A model generated the notes under the pieces. It made no database searches, had not been told where the DNA came from, and saw nothing but the letters and a program-made list of their open reading frames with translations. From NCBI RefSeq assembly GCF_002151125.1, contig NZ_MDJZ01000012.1:62001-126000 (forward strand): 64,000 nucleotides of DNA, written 5' to 3'. Below, in pieces: positions 1 to 8,305 of this stretch. Source of the stretch: Clavibacter michiganensis (GTDB lineage Bacteria > Actinomycetota > Actinomycetes > Actinomycetales > Microbacteriaceae). Within the stretch, counting starts at the first letter, position 1; each line of letters begins with the position of its first letter. The position numbers and the translations under genes were made by a program.

Positions 1-281
1 ATGTGCATGCCGCGCGGGTCGACGCCCTCGGGCGGCGGCACGAGCGCGATGGCGACCGCGACGGCAACGATGACGACGACCTGGATCAGGCGCGCGCGGC
101 GGGCACGGCGGGCGGAGGACGAGGCCTCGTCGGCTCCGCCTCCGGGAGCAGGCGCCTCCGCGACCGACGCGACGCCGTCAGGCGCCGGATCCGCCTCGTC
201 CCGCGGCGCTCCGCCCGGGGCCGGATCCGTCCCGGTTCCGGGGGCGGACGAGGGACCGGAGGATGCGGGAGGAGGGGTCAT
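1..281 (-). CDS. DASS/SLC13-family anion permease, N-terminal fragment
   Basis: The gene is cut by the left window edge; 93 residues are visible. Residues 1-60 are rich in Pro, Ala, Gly and acidic residues and look disordered. A basic stretch (RRARRARL) leads into a hydrophobic helix at about 65-81, followed directly by VPPPEGVDPRGMH. A helix ending in PPPEG is typical of the first transmembrane segment of divalent anion:Na+ symporters, which import dicarboxylates, sulfate or phosphate. The ATG is chosen because GGAGG lies 11 bases upstream. The long disordered N-terminus is unusual for the family. The assignment rests on one short motif, so the substrate cannot be named. Confidence 0.55.
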   Translation of the reverse strand, partial: MTPPPASSGPSSAPGTGTDPAPGGAPRDEADPAPDGVASVAEAPAPGGGADEASSSARRARRARLIQVVVIVAVAVAIALVPPPEGVDPRGMH

Positions 282-374
282 GACCGGCCCATCCTCCGCG
301 CGCGCGGCGCCCGATGCCACTTGTCTTCATAGTGTTCACGCGCGCCGTGCGGCGGGTGCCGCGGGGCGCGCGGA

Positions 375-2675
375 TCAGGCGGCGAAGCCCGTCGACGTGA
401 CGATGTGCAGGCGCTGGGTGGGACGGGTCATGGCGACGTAGAGGCCGGCGGCGCCGCGCGAGGTGTGCGCGAGGATCTCGTCGGGCTCGGCGATGACGAC
501 GACGTCGAACTCGAGGCCCTTCGCCTCCTGCGAGCCGAGCACCGCGATGGGCCGGCCGAGGCCGCCCACTCCGATGCCGACGGCGGATCCGAACCGCTCG
601 GCGAGCGCGCGGTGCAGCTCCTCCACGCGGTCGTCGCGGGCGATGACCGCGAGCGTGCCCGTGTCGCCGCCCTCGCGCTCCTCGTCGACCACGTCGACGA
701 CGGCGGACACGACCTCGTCGGCGTCCACCTCGACCGTGTCGATCGGATGCTCGCCCTCGCGCACGGCGCGCGAGCGGGTGACCGGGAGGCCGTGCGCGAT
801 GGCCATGCGCTCGGCGGCCTCGGCGATCCGGGCGGGCGTGCGGTAGTTGACGGTGAGCTCCTCGAGGCGCCACTCGCGCCCGAGCACCGGGCCGAGCGCG
901 TCCTGCCAGCTCGTGACGCCGACCGCGGAGCTCGCCTGCGCCACGTCGCCCACGATCGTGAACGAGCGCAGCGGGCAGCGGCGGAGGAGCACGCGCCACT
1001 GCATGGGGCTGAGCTCCTGCGCCTCGTCGACCACGATGTGGCCGTAGGTCCAGGTGCGGTCGGATGCGGCGCGCTCCGCCGTGGTGCGTCGCGCGGCCTG
1101 CTCGGCGAAGCCCTCGGCGAGCCGCTCGGCCGTGACCATGCCGCCGACGCCCATGTTCTCGATGGCCTGCTCGGCGTTCTCGATGTCGCGCAGGCGCTGC
1201 TGCTCGCGCTCGCGGGCGCTCGCGTCGGCCTGCGCGCTGAACTCGCCGAGGAGCTCGGCGGCCTCGTCGAGGAGCGGCACGTCGGCGATCGTGAACGGCG
1301 CGTCGCGGTCGCGGCGGAGGAGCGCGCGCTTCTCGGGGCTCCAGCGCGGGGTGAGCGACGCGAGCCAGTTCGGCCGCGCGTAGAGGTCCTGGATCAGCTT
1401 CTCGGGGGTGAGCGGCATCCACGCGGTGTTGAGCGCGACCTTCACGTCGTAGGAGGTGCGGAGGTCCTCGCGCAGCATGGCGAGGTCGCTGTCGTCGAGG
1501 GCGCTGCCGTTGCGGCGCATCTGCGACGCGAGGACCTGCGCGAGGGATCCGAGCGCGGCCTTGTTGAAGACCACCCGGGCCTCGTTGTGCGGCTTCCGGC
1601 TGTCCTGGGCGCGGCGGAGCGCGCCGGCGACGAGCGACGGCTCGAGCACGATGCGCTCGCCGTTCACGTCGAGCGTGACGGCCTCGGTGGGCACGATCTG
1701 CCGGGAACGCACGGCGCGCTGCAGGAGGCCGGCCATCTCGGCGGATCCCTTCACGGCCGCGACCTCGGGCGCGTCCTCGCCGGCCGCGTCGATGCCCGGG
1801 TAGAGCTGGCCGACGCTCGCGAGCACCACGCCCGTCTCGCCGAGGGACGGCAGCACGGCCTCGATGTACTGCAGGAAGGAGCGGCTGGGGCCGACCACGA
1901 GCACGCCCGAGGACGCGAGCCGGTCGCGGTGCGAGTAGAGGAGGTACGCCGCGCGGTGCAGGGCGACCGCGGTCTTGCCCGTGCCCGGCCCGCCCTGCAC
2001 GACGAGCACGCCGCGGAGGTCGGAGCGGATGATGCGGTCCTGCTCGGCCTGGATGGTGGCGACGATGTCGTTCATGCGGCCGGTGCGGCCCGCGGCGAGC
2101 GCGGCGAGCAGCGCGCCCTCGCCCTGGAGGCTGGTGCGGCCCTCGTCCAGCAGGGTCGGGTCGAACACCTCGTCCTCCACGTGCACGACCTCGCGGCCGC
2201 GCGTGGTGAGGTGGCGGCGGGCGCGCGCGCCGAGCGGAGTGGCGGCGGTGGCCTGGTAGAAGGCGCTCGCCTGCGGCACGCGCCAGTCGAGGAGCAGCGG
2301 CTGGAGGTCGTCGTCGCGGAGGCCGATGCGGCCGATGTACCTGTACACGGGCGCTGCGCGGTCGACGGGATCCCCGTCGGCGCCGGCCCGCGCGGGCGCG
2401 CCGTCGCGCGCCTCGTCCTCCGGCAGGTGGCCGTCCTCGAACTCGAGGCGACCGAACACGAGGCGCTCGTCGACCTCGCGGAGCGCCTGGAGACGGTCCT
2501 CGTAGATGCGCGCGAACGCGTCCCGCTCGGAGCGGTTCTGGTGCGTGCCGCCGGTGGGGCTGTCGCGGACCGCCGTCAGCTGCTCCCGGGTCTCCGCGCG
2601 CACCGCGTCGAGTCGTCCGTAGAGGCGCGACACGTACTCCCGCTCGCGTTCCAGCTCCGTACCGGTCACCTGCAC
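375..2675 (-). CDS. HelD-family UvrD-like ATPase (RNA polymerase recycling)
   Basis: 766 residues. An N-terminal region of about 200 residues with coiled-coil character precedes a Walker A motif GGPGTGKT at 228-235; a Walker B motif VVDEAQEL lies near 550, with superfamily 1 helicase motifs to the C-terminus. HelD proteins bind RNA polymerase and release it from stalled complexes; actinobacterial members can also protect it from rifamycins. Two starts compete: GTG at 2675 has AAGGGG one base away, whereas GTG two codons later (2669) has AAGGGG at an ideal 7-base spacing, so 2669 may be the true start. A -10-like TAGGAT and a 15-base palindrome lie upstream. It is a single gene, with no RecB/UvrD partners nearby. 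Confidence 0.9.
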   Translation of the reverse strand: MQVTGTELEREREYVSRLYGRLDAVRAETREQLTAVRDSPTGGTHQNRSERDAFARIYEDRLQALREVDERLVFGRLEFEDGHLPEDEARDGAPARAGADGDPVDRAAPVYRYIGRIGLRDDDLQPLLLDWRVPQASAFYQATAATPLGARARRHLTTRGREVVHVEDEVFDPTLLDEGRTSLQGEGALLAALAAGRTGRMNDIVATIQAEQDRIIRSDLRGVLVVQGGPGTGKTAVALHRAAYLLYSHRDRLASSGVLVVGPSRSFLQYIEAVLPSLGETGVVLASVGQLYPGIDAAGEDAPEVAAVKGSAEMAGLLQRAVRSRQIVPTEAVTLDVNGERIVLEPSLVAGALRRAQDSRKPHNEARVVFNKAALGSLAQVLASQMRRNGSALDDSDLAMLREDLRTSYDVKVALNTAWMPLTPEKLIQDLYARPNWLASLTPRWSPEKRALLRRDRDAPFTIADVPLLDEAAELLGEFSAQADASAREREQQRLRDIENAEQAIENMGVGGMVTAERLAEGFAEQAARRTTAERAASDRTWTYGHIVVDEAQELSPMQWRVLLRRCPLRSFTIVGDVAQASSAVGVTSWQDALGPVLGREWRLEELTVNYRTPARIAEAAERMAIAHGLPVTRSRAVREGEHPIDTVEVDADEVVSAVVDVVDEEREGGDTGTLAVIARDDRVEELHRALAERFGSAVGIGVGGLGRPIAVLGSQEAKGLEFDVVVIAEPDEILAHTSRGAAGLYVAMTRPTQRLHIVTSTGFAA

Positions 2676-2705
2676 ACCCCTTGGAATTCCGGCGTCAATC
2701 CTATC

Positions 2706-2720
2706 GAGCCGAGGGGGCTC
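2706..2720. promoter_or_regulatory. 15-bp palindrome in the helD promoter
   Basis: GAGCC-GAGGG-GGCTC is an inverted repeat with 5-bp arms. On the helD strand it lies immediately upstream of a -10-like TAGGAT, in the -35/-10 spacer position. The identical 15 bases occur upstream of hsp20 (44227-44241). It does not match the rifamycin-associated element as I recall it. A repressor operator is an inference from position and symmetry. Confidence 0.5.
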
Positions 2721-2787
2721 CCCTGACCGCGTGCGGGCTCCCGACGGTGCCGACCGGGGGGGCAGGGCGGGGCTCAGCGGGACGGGC

Positions 2788-3276
2788 TCAGCGGGAGGTG
2801 CCGACGAGGTGCCGCCGGTCGGGCGCGGCGGGCTGCGGGCGCCGGCGGAGCGCGCGGCGGCGGGCGTTCTCGGAGCGGGCGGTGAGGATCAGGACGAGCA
2901 CGACGCCGAGCAGCGCGCCCAGGCCGTTGTGCAAGAGGTCGCGGACGTCGGAGACGCGGGTGGGGAGGAACACCTGCGCCGTCTCGATGAGGGCGGAGAG
3001 GCCGACGCCGAGCGCGATCGCGAGCCACCAGCGCGAGCGGCCGAGCAGCAGCACCAGGAACATGCCCACGGGCAGGAACATCGCGACGTTCGCGGCGCCC
3101 TCGACGAACGAGTAGGTGATCCAGGAGGTGCCCTCATGCCGCTGGAGGACGCGGAGCGCGCGGAAGAGGAGGCCGTCGAGGCGGCGGTCGTAGGGCTCCG
3201 GCGACAGGGTGATCCACGCGACCAGCCCGAGGTACAGGGCCGTCGCGGTTCCGAGGACGGGGTGGCGGAGGAGCAT
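2788..3276 (-). CDS. VanZ-family membrane protein
   Basis: 162 residues starting MLLRHPVLG. Four hydrophobic helices are visible with the VanZ-like pattern: a first helix ending TLSP, then FVEGAANVAMFLPVGMFLVL, and a helix containing LIETAQVFLPTRVSDVRDLLHNGLG, whose E-Q-R-D-N polar residues are typical of the family. A basic tail follows. VanZ relatives are membrane proteins of unclear activity; the founding member gives low-level teicoplanin resistance, which should not be assumed here. The open frame continues upstream, but only this ATG is next to the hydrophobic start. The ribosome site is weak. It is tandem with helD, 112 bases apart. Confidence 0.8.
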   Translation of the reverse strand: MLLRHPVLGTATALYLGLVAWITLSPEPYDRRLDGLLFRALRVLQRHEGTSWITYSFVEGAANVAMFLPVGMFLVLLLGRSRWWLAIALGVGLSALIETAQVFLPTRVSDVRDLLHNGLGALLGVVLVLILTARSENARRRALRRRPQPAAPDRRHLVGTSR

Positions 3277-3518
3277 CCGTCCATCATCCGGGCATCCCCC
3301 TGGGTGCCGGATCCGCCGGAGGTGCCGGTTCCGTGACGCCCTGTTGCGTCCCGCCCCTCCGCGAGGATGACCCGGTGCGAGCATGTGCCTGCAGCGCATC
3401 CCGCGAAGCCTCGCGTCCGCCCGCATCCGCGGCCGGACACCGCCTGCGATCAGTTCCCGCTCGCCGCGGGCGGTCGTGCGAGGCCGCCCGACGGCACGAG
3501 AGACCCGCGGAGGTCCCC

Positions 3519-4766
3519 ATGCTCGACAGCACCGACCGGATCCGGACGTCCCACGCCGGCAGCCTCCCGCGGACGGACGCGCTCATCGCCGCCAACGCGG
3601 CGCGCGCCGACCGCAGGAAGGCCGCCATCGCTGGCGGGGACGCATCGTCCGCCCCGTCCGACGACGGGCTCGACGCCGTCCTCGCCGACGCGGTCGACGG
3701 GCTCGTCGCCCGCCAGCGCGAGGTCGGGATCACCGTGCCCGGCGACGGCGAGTACGGCAAGGCCATGTCGAGCGCCATCGACTACGGTGCGTGGTGGTCG
3801 TACTCGTTCCAGCGGCTGAGCGGGTTGGAGCTGGTGCCCGGCGGCCCGTTCTCCTCCGCGCCCGTGCGCAGCTCGCCGGGCGACGTGAAGCTCACGACCT
3901 TCCCCGACCGCCGCGACTGGACGATCTTCGCCGACGCCTACCGGGATCCCGCGAGCGGCATCACGGTGGGCGACGCGCCCATCGAGTTCCCGAGCGCCAC
4001 CGGGCCCGTCTCCTACACGGGGCACGAGGCGATCCAGGCCGACATCGCGCACCTGAAGGCGGGGCTCGCGGCGAACGGGTACGAGCAGGGCTTCCTCACC
4101 TCCCTCTCCCCCGGCAGCGCCTCCCGCATCGGCAACCTGCACTACGCGACCGAGGAGGAGTTCATCTGGGCGTGCGCCGACGCGATGCGCGAGGAGTACG
4201 TCGCGATCGTCGACGCGGGGCTGGTGCTGCAGATCGACGACCCGTCCATCGCGGAGAACTGGGACCAGATCGACCCGGAGCCGAGCGTGGAGGACTACCT
4301 GGCGTTCACGCGCATCCGGGTCGAGGCGCTCAACCACGCGCTGCGCGGGCTGCCGCAGGAGCGGATCCGCTTCCACCTCTGCTGGGGCTCCTGGCACGGG
4401 CCGCACACGACCGACATCGAGTTCCGGCACATCGTGCGGACCATGCTCGACATCGACGCGGGCGCGTACTCGTTCGAGGGCGCGAACGCGCGGCACGAGC
4501 ACGAGTGGCGCGTGTGGGAGGACGTGGAGCTGCCCGACGGGAAGGTCATCGTGCCGGGCGTCGTGGGGCACGCGACCAACGTGGTCGAGCACCCGGAGCT
4601 CGTGGCCGACCGGATCGAGCGCTACGCGCGGCTCGTGGGGCGGGAGCGCGTGATCGCGTCGACCGACTGCGGGCTCGGCGGGCGGATCCACCCGCAGATC
4701 GCGTGGGCGAAGCTGGAGAGCCTGGCGCAGGGCGCGGAGATCGCGACCCGGCGGCTCTGGCGCTGA
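3519..4766 (+). CDS. MetE C-terminal-domain protein (cobalamin-independent methionine synthase II-like)
   Basis: 415 residues; ATG preceded by GGAGGT. The protein corresponds to the zinc-binding catalytic half of MetE without the N-terminal half. Zinc ligands are visible: His and Cys in FHLCWG (about 285-288) and Cys in STDCGLGG (about 384). Stand-alone members of this family transfer methyl or alkyl groups from various donors to thiols; the acceptor may be homocysteine but is not proven, since the folate-binding N-terminal domain is missing. No riboswitch was recognised in the 242 bases upstream. The open frame extends further 5', but the composition and ribosome site favour this start. Confidence 0.8.
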   Translation: MLDSTDRIRTSHAGSLPRTDALIAANAARADRRKAAIAGGDASSAPSDDGLDAVLADAVDGLVARQREVGITVPGDGEYGKAMSSAIDYGAWWSYSFQRLSGLELVPGGPFSSAPVRSSPGDVKLTTFPDRRDWTIFADAYRDPASGITVGDAPIEFPSATGPVSYTGHEAIQADIAHLKAGLAANGYEQGFLTSLSPGSASRIGNLHYATEEEFIWACADAMREEYVAIVDAGLVLQIDDPSIAENWDQIDPEPSVEDYLAFTRIRVEALNHALRGLPQERIRFHLCWGSWHGPHTTDIEFRHIVRTMLDIDAGAYSFEGANARHEHEWRVWEDVELPDGKVIVPGVVGHATNVVEHPELVADRIERYARLVGRERVIASTDCGLGGRIHPQIAWAKLESLAQGAEIATRRLWR

Positions 4767-4778
4767 CCGGATCCGCGA

Positions 4779-4820
4779 CGACGGTGGGCCGGGCGCGTCG
4801 CGCGTCCGGCCCTGCCGTCG
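4779..4820. terminator. Bidirectional hairpin between convergent genes
   Basis: Arms CGACGG...GGGCCGG and CCGGCCC...CCGTCG form 13 base pairs interrupted by a small internal loop. The 13-base loop is itself GC-rich. It lies between the convergent ends of the MetE-like gene and apt. There is no long T tract, as is usual in this window. Confidence 0.6.
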
Positions 4821-4830
4821 CGCGGACGGG

Positions 4831-5358
4831 TCAGAGCGAGAGGATCGCGTGCACGTCGTGGCCCGCGAGGCGCGCACGGCCGCCGAGTCCCTCGAGCTCC
4901 AGCACGACCCCGATGCCGGCGACCTCGTAGCCGGCCCGCTCCAGCAGGCGGGCGGCCGCCTCGAGGGTGCCGCCGGTCGCGAGCACGTCGTCGAGGAGGA
5001 GCACGCGGGATCCGGGCGCGAGCTGGCCGGGGTGCAGCTCGATGGCCGCCTCGCCGTACTCCAGGTCGTACGTCTCGCGCAGCACCTCGCCGGGGAGCTT
5101 GCCGGCCTTGCGGACCGCGAGCGTGCCGACGCCGGACGCGTACGCGGCCGCCGCGGCCAGCAGGAAGCCTCGCGCCTCGACGCCCGCGACGGCGTCGACG
5201 GGGCCGCCGGCGGCCACGAGGTCGTCGACCACGGCGCGGAGCCCGGCGCCGTCGGCGAGGACGGGCGTGAGGTCGCGGAAGAGGATCCCGGGCTGCGGGA
5301 AGTCGGGCACGGTGAGCAGCAGGGATCGGACGAGGTCGGACGCGGGGGTGTCGGGCAC
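4831..5358 (-). CDS. apt: Adenine phosphoribosyltransferase
   Basis: 175 residues, the usual length. It converts adenine and PRPP to AMP in purine salvage. The PRPP-binding motif VLLLDDVLATGGT is at about 119-131, and the N-terminal FPQPGILFRDLTPVLAD is the classic Apt segment. Translation starts at GTG without a Shine-Dalgarno. A -10-like TACCGT ends six bases before it, so the mRNA is probably leaderless. Next to it on the other strand is a membrane peptidase; no relA or secD/secF neighbours are seen here. Confidence 0.93.
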   Translation of the reverse strand: MPDTPASDLVRSLLLTVPDFPQPGILFRDLTPVLADGAGLRAVVDDLVAAGGPVDAVAGVEARGFLLAAAAAYASGVGTLAVRKAGKLPGEVLRETYDLEYGEAAIELHPGQLAPGSRVLLLDDVLATGGTLEAAARLLERAGYEVAGIGVVLELEGLGGRARLAGHDVHAILSL

Positions 5359-5457
5359 CCGACAACGGTAGTCGGTGGCGGGGCGGCGGCGGTCCGTCAG
5401 GCGGATGTGGTGGGCTGGGCGCCTCCCGCCCGTCCCGTCCGTCGCACCGAGGAGCCC

Positions 5458-6189
5458 ATGGACCCCGTCGAGATCGTCCGGGACGTCGTCGCGCGCGCGA
5501 CCGCCGTCGAGGCGCCGCTGGAGGCGGGACCCGCGCTCGCCGCCGTCGCGCTCGCCGCGGTCCTCGTGCTCCTGCCGGCCGCCTGGCGGCTCACCCGGCA
5601 CGCCGTGACGATCGTGCACGAGGGCGGCCACGGGCTCGCCGCGACGCTGAGCGGGCGGCGGCTCGCGGGGATCCGCCTGCACTCCGACACGTCGGGCCTC
5701 ACCGTGAGCGTCGGCCGGCCGCGCGGGCCCGGCATGGTCGTGACGCTGCTCGCGGGCTACCCGGCCCCCGCGCTCGCGGGCCTCGGCGCCGCGTGGCTCG
5801 CCGGCGAGGGGCGCTCCGCCGCCGTCCTCTGGCTCTGGCTGCTGCTGCTCGCGCTCGTCGTGATCCAGGTGCGCAACTGGTTCGGGCTGTGGTCGTGCCT
5901 CGTGGCCGGCGTGGTGGTCGGGGTGATCGCCGGTGCGGCGCCGATCGTGGTGCAGGGCGTCGCGGCGCATGCCCTCGCGCTCTTCCTGCTGCTCGGCGCG
6001 CTGCGGGCGACGCTGGAGCTGCAGCGGTCGCGCTCCCGTCGCGGCGGCGGCGCGTCCGACGCCGACCAGCTCGGGCGGCTCACGCACCTGCCGGGGATCC
6101 TGTGGGTCGGCGTCCTCGTGCTCGTCGCGGCGGCGTGCCTGGTCGCGGGCGTCGTGCTGCTCGGGATCCCGGCGCTCCTCGGCGCCTGA
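5458..6189 (+). CDS. M50-like integral membrane metalloprotease
   Basis: 243 residues with about six to seven hydrophobic helices. The zinc motif HEGGH is at 54-58, just after the first membrane helix, where site-2-type and M50B-like peptidases carry HExxH (here Glu-Gly-Gly). GGYPAPA-like LLAGYPAPALAGLGAAWLAG at about 98-118 fits the family's GxxxN/P region. It probably cleaves or processes a membrane protein; the substrate is unknown. GGAG precedes the ATG. No anti-sigma factor is adjacent, so a regulated-proteolysis role is only an inference. Confidence 0.75.
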   Translation: MDPVEIVRDVVARATAVEAPLEAGPALAAVALAAVLVLLPAAWRLTRHAVTIVHEGGHGLAATLSGRRLAGIRLHSDTSGLTVSVGRPRGPGMVVTLLAGYPAPALAGLGAAWLAGEGRSAAVLWLWLLLLALVVIQVRNWFGLWSCLVAGVVVGVIAGAAPIVVQGVAAHALALFLLLGALRATLELQRSRSRRGGGASDADQLGRLTHLPGILWVGVLVLVAAACLVAGVVLLGIPALLGA

Positions 6190-6269
6190 CCGGAGCCGTC
6201 GGCCCGCACGCGACGCGGCCGCCGCGCCCGGGAGGGACGCGGTGGCCGACGGGGACGGGGATTCGTCCG

Positions 6270-7103
6270 CTACATCTCCTCGTGCGTGTCCGGGTCGCCG
6301 TCCCAGAGGCGCGACTGCGGGCCCGAGCCGATGGCGCGCACCTCGTCCTCGGTGAGCTCGAAGCCGAAGACGTCGAGGTTCGTGCGCTGGCGCTCGGGAT
6401 CCGTGGACCTCGGGATCGGCAGGGCGCCGGACTGGACGTGCCAGCGCAGCACGGCCTGCGCCGGGGTCACGCCGTGCGCCTCGGCGGCGGCCACGACGTG
6501 CGGGTCCTGCATCAGCTGCTCGCGCGTGCCGAGCGGCGACCAGCTCTCCGTCACGATGCCGTGCTCGGCGTGGACGGCGCGCAGCTCCTCCTGCGCGAAC
6601 GTCGGGTGCAGCTCGACCTGGTTGACGACGGGCAGCACGCCCGTCTCGTCCTGGAGGCGCGTGAGGTGCGCGGGCGTGAAGTTCGAGACGCCGATGGAGC
6701 GGACGAGCCCGCGCTCCTTCAGCTCGATGAACGCGCGCCAGCTGTCGACGTACCTGTCGACGCTCGGGTTCGGCCAGTGGATGAGGTAGAGGTCCACGAA
6801 GTCGACGCCGAGTCGCGCGCGCGACTCCTCGAAGGACGCGAGCGTCTCCTCGTAGCCGTGGTGGCGGCCGGGCAGCTTGGTGGTGAGGAAGAGCTCCTCG
6901 CGCGGGACGCCGGAGCGGCGCATCCCCTCGCCCACCGCGGCCTCGTTGCCGTAGTTGAGGGCCGTGTCGAGGAGGCGGTAGCCCGCGCCGATCGCGCCGG
7001 AGACGAGCTCGGCGCCCGAGTCGTCGTCGAGCCCGTAGGTGCCGAGGCCGATGGCCGGGATGCGGTTGCCGTCGGACAGTTCCAGTGTGGGGATCGTGGT
7101 CAT
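6270..7103 (-). CDS. Aldo/keto reductase
   Basis: 277 residues, typical for the family. The catalytic tetrad is visible: Asp in LLDTALNYGNE, Tyr of NYGNE, Lys in TTKLPG and His in YLIHWP. The NADPH-binding C-terminal segment IPRSTDPERQRTNLDVF follows. It reduces aldehydes and ketones with NADPH in the cytosol; closest to the 2,5-diketo-gluconate reductase-type group by its motifs, but the natural substrate is unknown. TAGCGT ends six bases before the ATG, so it may be leaderless, although GAGGGG abuts the start. Confidence 0.9.
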   Translation of the reverse strand: MTTIPTLELSDGNRIPAIGLGTYGLDDDSGAELVSGAIGAGYRLLDTALNYGNEAAVGEGMRRSGVPREELFLTTKLPGRHHGYEETLASFEESRARLGVDFVDLYLIHWPNPSVDRYVDSWRAFIELKERGLVRSIGVSNFTPAHLTRLQDETGVLPVVNQVELHPTFAQEELRAVHAEHGIVTESWSPLGTREQLMQDPHVVAAAEAHGVTPAQAVLRWHVQSGALPIPRSTDPERQRTNLDVFGFELTEDEVRAIGSGPQSRLWDGDPDTHEEM

Positions 7104-7125
7104 CCCCTCACGCTACGCCCGGGCG

Positions 7126-7734
7126 TCAGGCGCGGTCGGTGGGCGCGCATCCGGCGTCGGCGGGCGCGTCGGCGACCTCGGAGTCGTCATCCGCGTCCGC
7201 GTCGCGGGCGTCGGCCGCCTGGTCGCGCCCGAAGACGGTGGTGAGGGCCCAGGCGATCATGCCGCAGACCGTGAGGATGTCCGCGACGTTGAAGACGGCG
7301 AACCACTCGACGGCGATGAAGTCGACCACGTGGCCGGACAGCGGTCCGTCCTCGGCGCGCGTGATGCGGTCGAAGAGGTTCCCGAGCGCGCCCGCGAGCA
7401 CGGCCGACAGCAGCAGCACCTGCAGGAGCGACGCGCGGTGGCGGATCTGCCAGCCCACCCACACGGCGAGACCCAGCGCGAGCGCGATGATCCCGATGGT
7501 GAGGACCGGGCCGACCTCCGCGCCCATGCCGAAGGAGACGCCCGGGTTGTAGACGAGCGCGAAGCGCACGGTCGGGACGAGCGGGATCGTCTCGCCGCCG
7601 CCGAGCTCGTCCACCGCCCAGCGCTTGCTGAGCTGGTCGAGGACGAAGCCGACCACCACGACCACGACCGCGAGCGCCACGACGACGGGGCGGGAGAGGC
7701 GGGGACGGCGTGCGGCGGGGGGTGCGGTGGTCAC
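7126..7734 (-). CDS. lspA: Lipoprotein signal peptidase (signal peptidase II)
   Basis: 202 residues with four transmembrane helices. The catalytic aspartates are D122 in GNLFDR and D152 in FNVADILT, the two hallmark motifs. It removes signal peptides from diacylglyceryl-modified prolipoproteins, for example the sugar-binding lipoprotein encoded at 58.3 kb. A 40-residue acidic C-terminal tail extends past the last helix. The GTG start is placed by TAGGCT ending exactly six bases upstream (7741-7746), indicating a leaderless transcript. It lies 22 bases from the aldo/keto reductase and is not next to ileS or rluD. Confidence 0.93.
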   Translation of the reverse strand: MTTAPPAARRPRLSRPVVVALAVVVVVVGFVLDQLSKRWAVDELGGGETIPLVPTVRFALVYNPGVSFGMGAEVGPVLTIGIIALALGLAVWVGWQIRHRASLLQVLLLSAVLAGALGNLFDRITRAEDGPLSGHVVDFIAVEWFAVFNVADILTVCGMIAWALTTVFGRDQAADARDADADDDSEVADAPADAGCAPTDRA

Positions 7735-7743
7735 GCGACGAGC

Positions 7744-8271
7744 CTAGGCGGTGGTCGCTGCGGGATCCTCCGGGTCGTCGGCGACGGGCGGCGCGAGCGG
7801 CGCCGCGGCGGCACGGTCGCGGATCCGCGTGGCCGCCTCCCGCGGGAAGGTGCTGCGGACGAGGTGCCGCGTGCCGTCGGCCGACTCGATGGAGACGGCG
7901 GGCCCGGCGTCGAGCAGGATCGCGGCGCCGCCGCCGGGCAGCCGCCGGACGCCGATGCCGCCGACGGTCCGCGGGCGGAGGTGGTCGACGACCGCGCAGT
8001 CGGCGATGGCGGAGTACGGGACGCGGATGCGCCTCAGGGGCACGAGCGCCACCTCGACCGCGTCCGGGTCGAGGGTGATCCGGATCCGCAGCGAGCCGAC
8101 CACGGCGCCCGCCGCCACGAGCAGCAGGGCGACGAGCACGCCGAGCGCACCGCCCCCGGTGGCGACCAGCACCACGAGGCCCGCCACCGCGATCACGAGC
8201 CCGGCGACGCGGACGGCGCGCGGGGCGGGCGTGGTCTGGCGGAAGCGCGCGTCGGGTGAGGGCGTGGTCAC
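7744..8271 (-). CDS. Two-helix membrane protein with a PH-like beta domain
   Basis: 175 residues. Two close hydrophobic helices (about 20-62) are followed by a beta-rich domain: RIRITLDPDAVEVALVPL, then RVPYSAIADCAVVD, typical of bacterial PH-like domains, and an Ala/Pro-rich tail. A relation to DUF3093 proteins is possible but not certain. No catalytic residues are evident; a cytoplasmic domain anchored in the membrane is inferred. TAGGGT ends six bases before the GTG start, so the message is likely leaderless. The stop lies just inside the lspA promoter. Confidence 0.6.
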   Translation of the reverse strand: MTTPSPDARFRQTTPAPRAVRVAGLVIAVAGLVVLVATGGGALGVLVALLLVAAGAVVGSLRIRITLDPDAVEVALVPLRRIRVPYSAIADCAVVDHLRPRTVGGIGVRRLPGGGAAILLDAGPAVSIESADGTRHLVRSTFPREAATRIRDRAAAAPLAPPVADDPEDPAATTA

Positions 8272-8305
8272 GCCCTCACCCTAGGCGCGCCGGTGCCGGA
8301 TCGGG

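Noticed and set aside
405-2726. A 773-codon open frame on the strand opposite helD
   Set aside because: GC-rich coding DNA leaves long open frames on the other strand. This one lacks recognisable domains, and helD on the minus strand has clear ATPase motifs. Similar antisense frames over ligD (21149-23734), CYTH-CHAD/YihY (36102-38750) and lacZ (60508-63816) were rejected for the same reason.
2676-2787. Rifamycin-associated element in front of helD
   Set aside because: A palindrome is present but does not match the element as I remember it; rifamycin induction is left untested.
3277-3518. A riboswitch (SAM or B12) in front of the MetE-like gene
   Set aside because: No conserved core or clear multi-stem pattern could be recognised; the region contains only short GC-rich hairpins.
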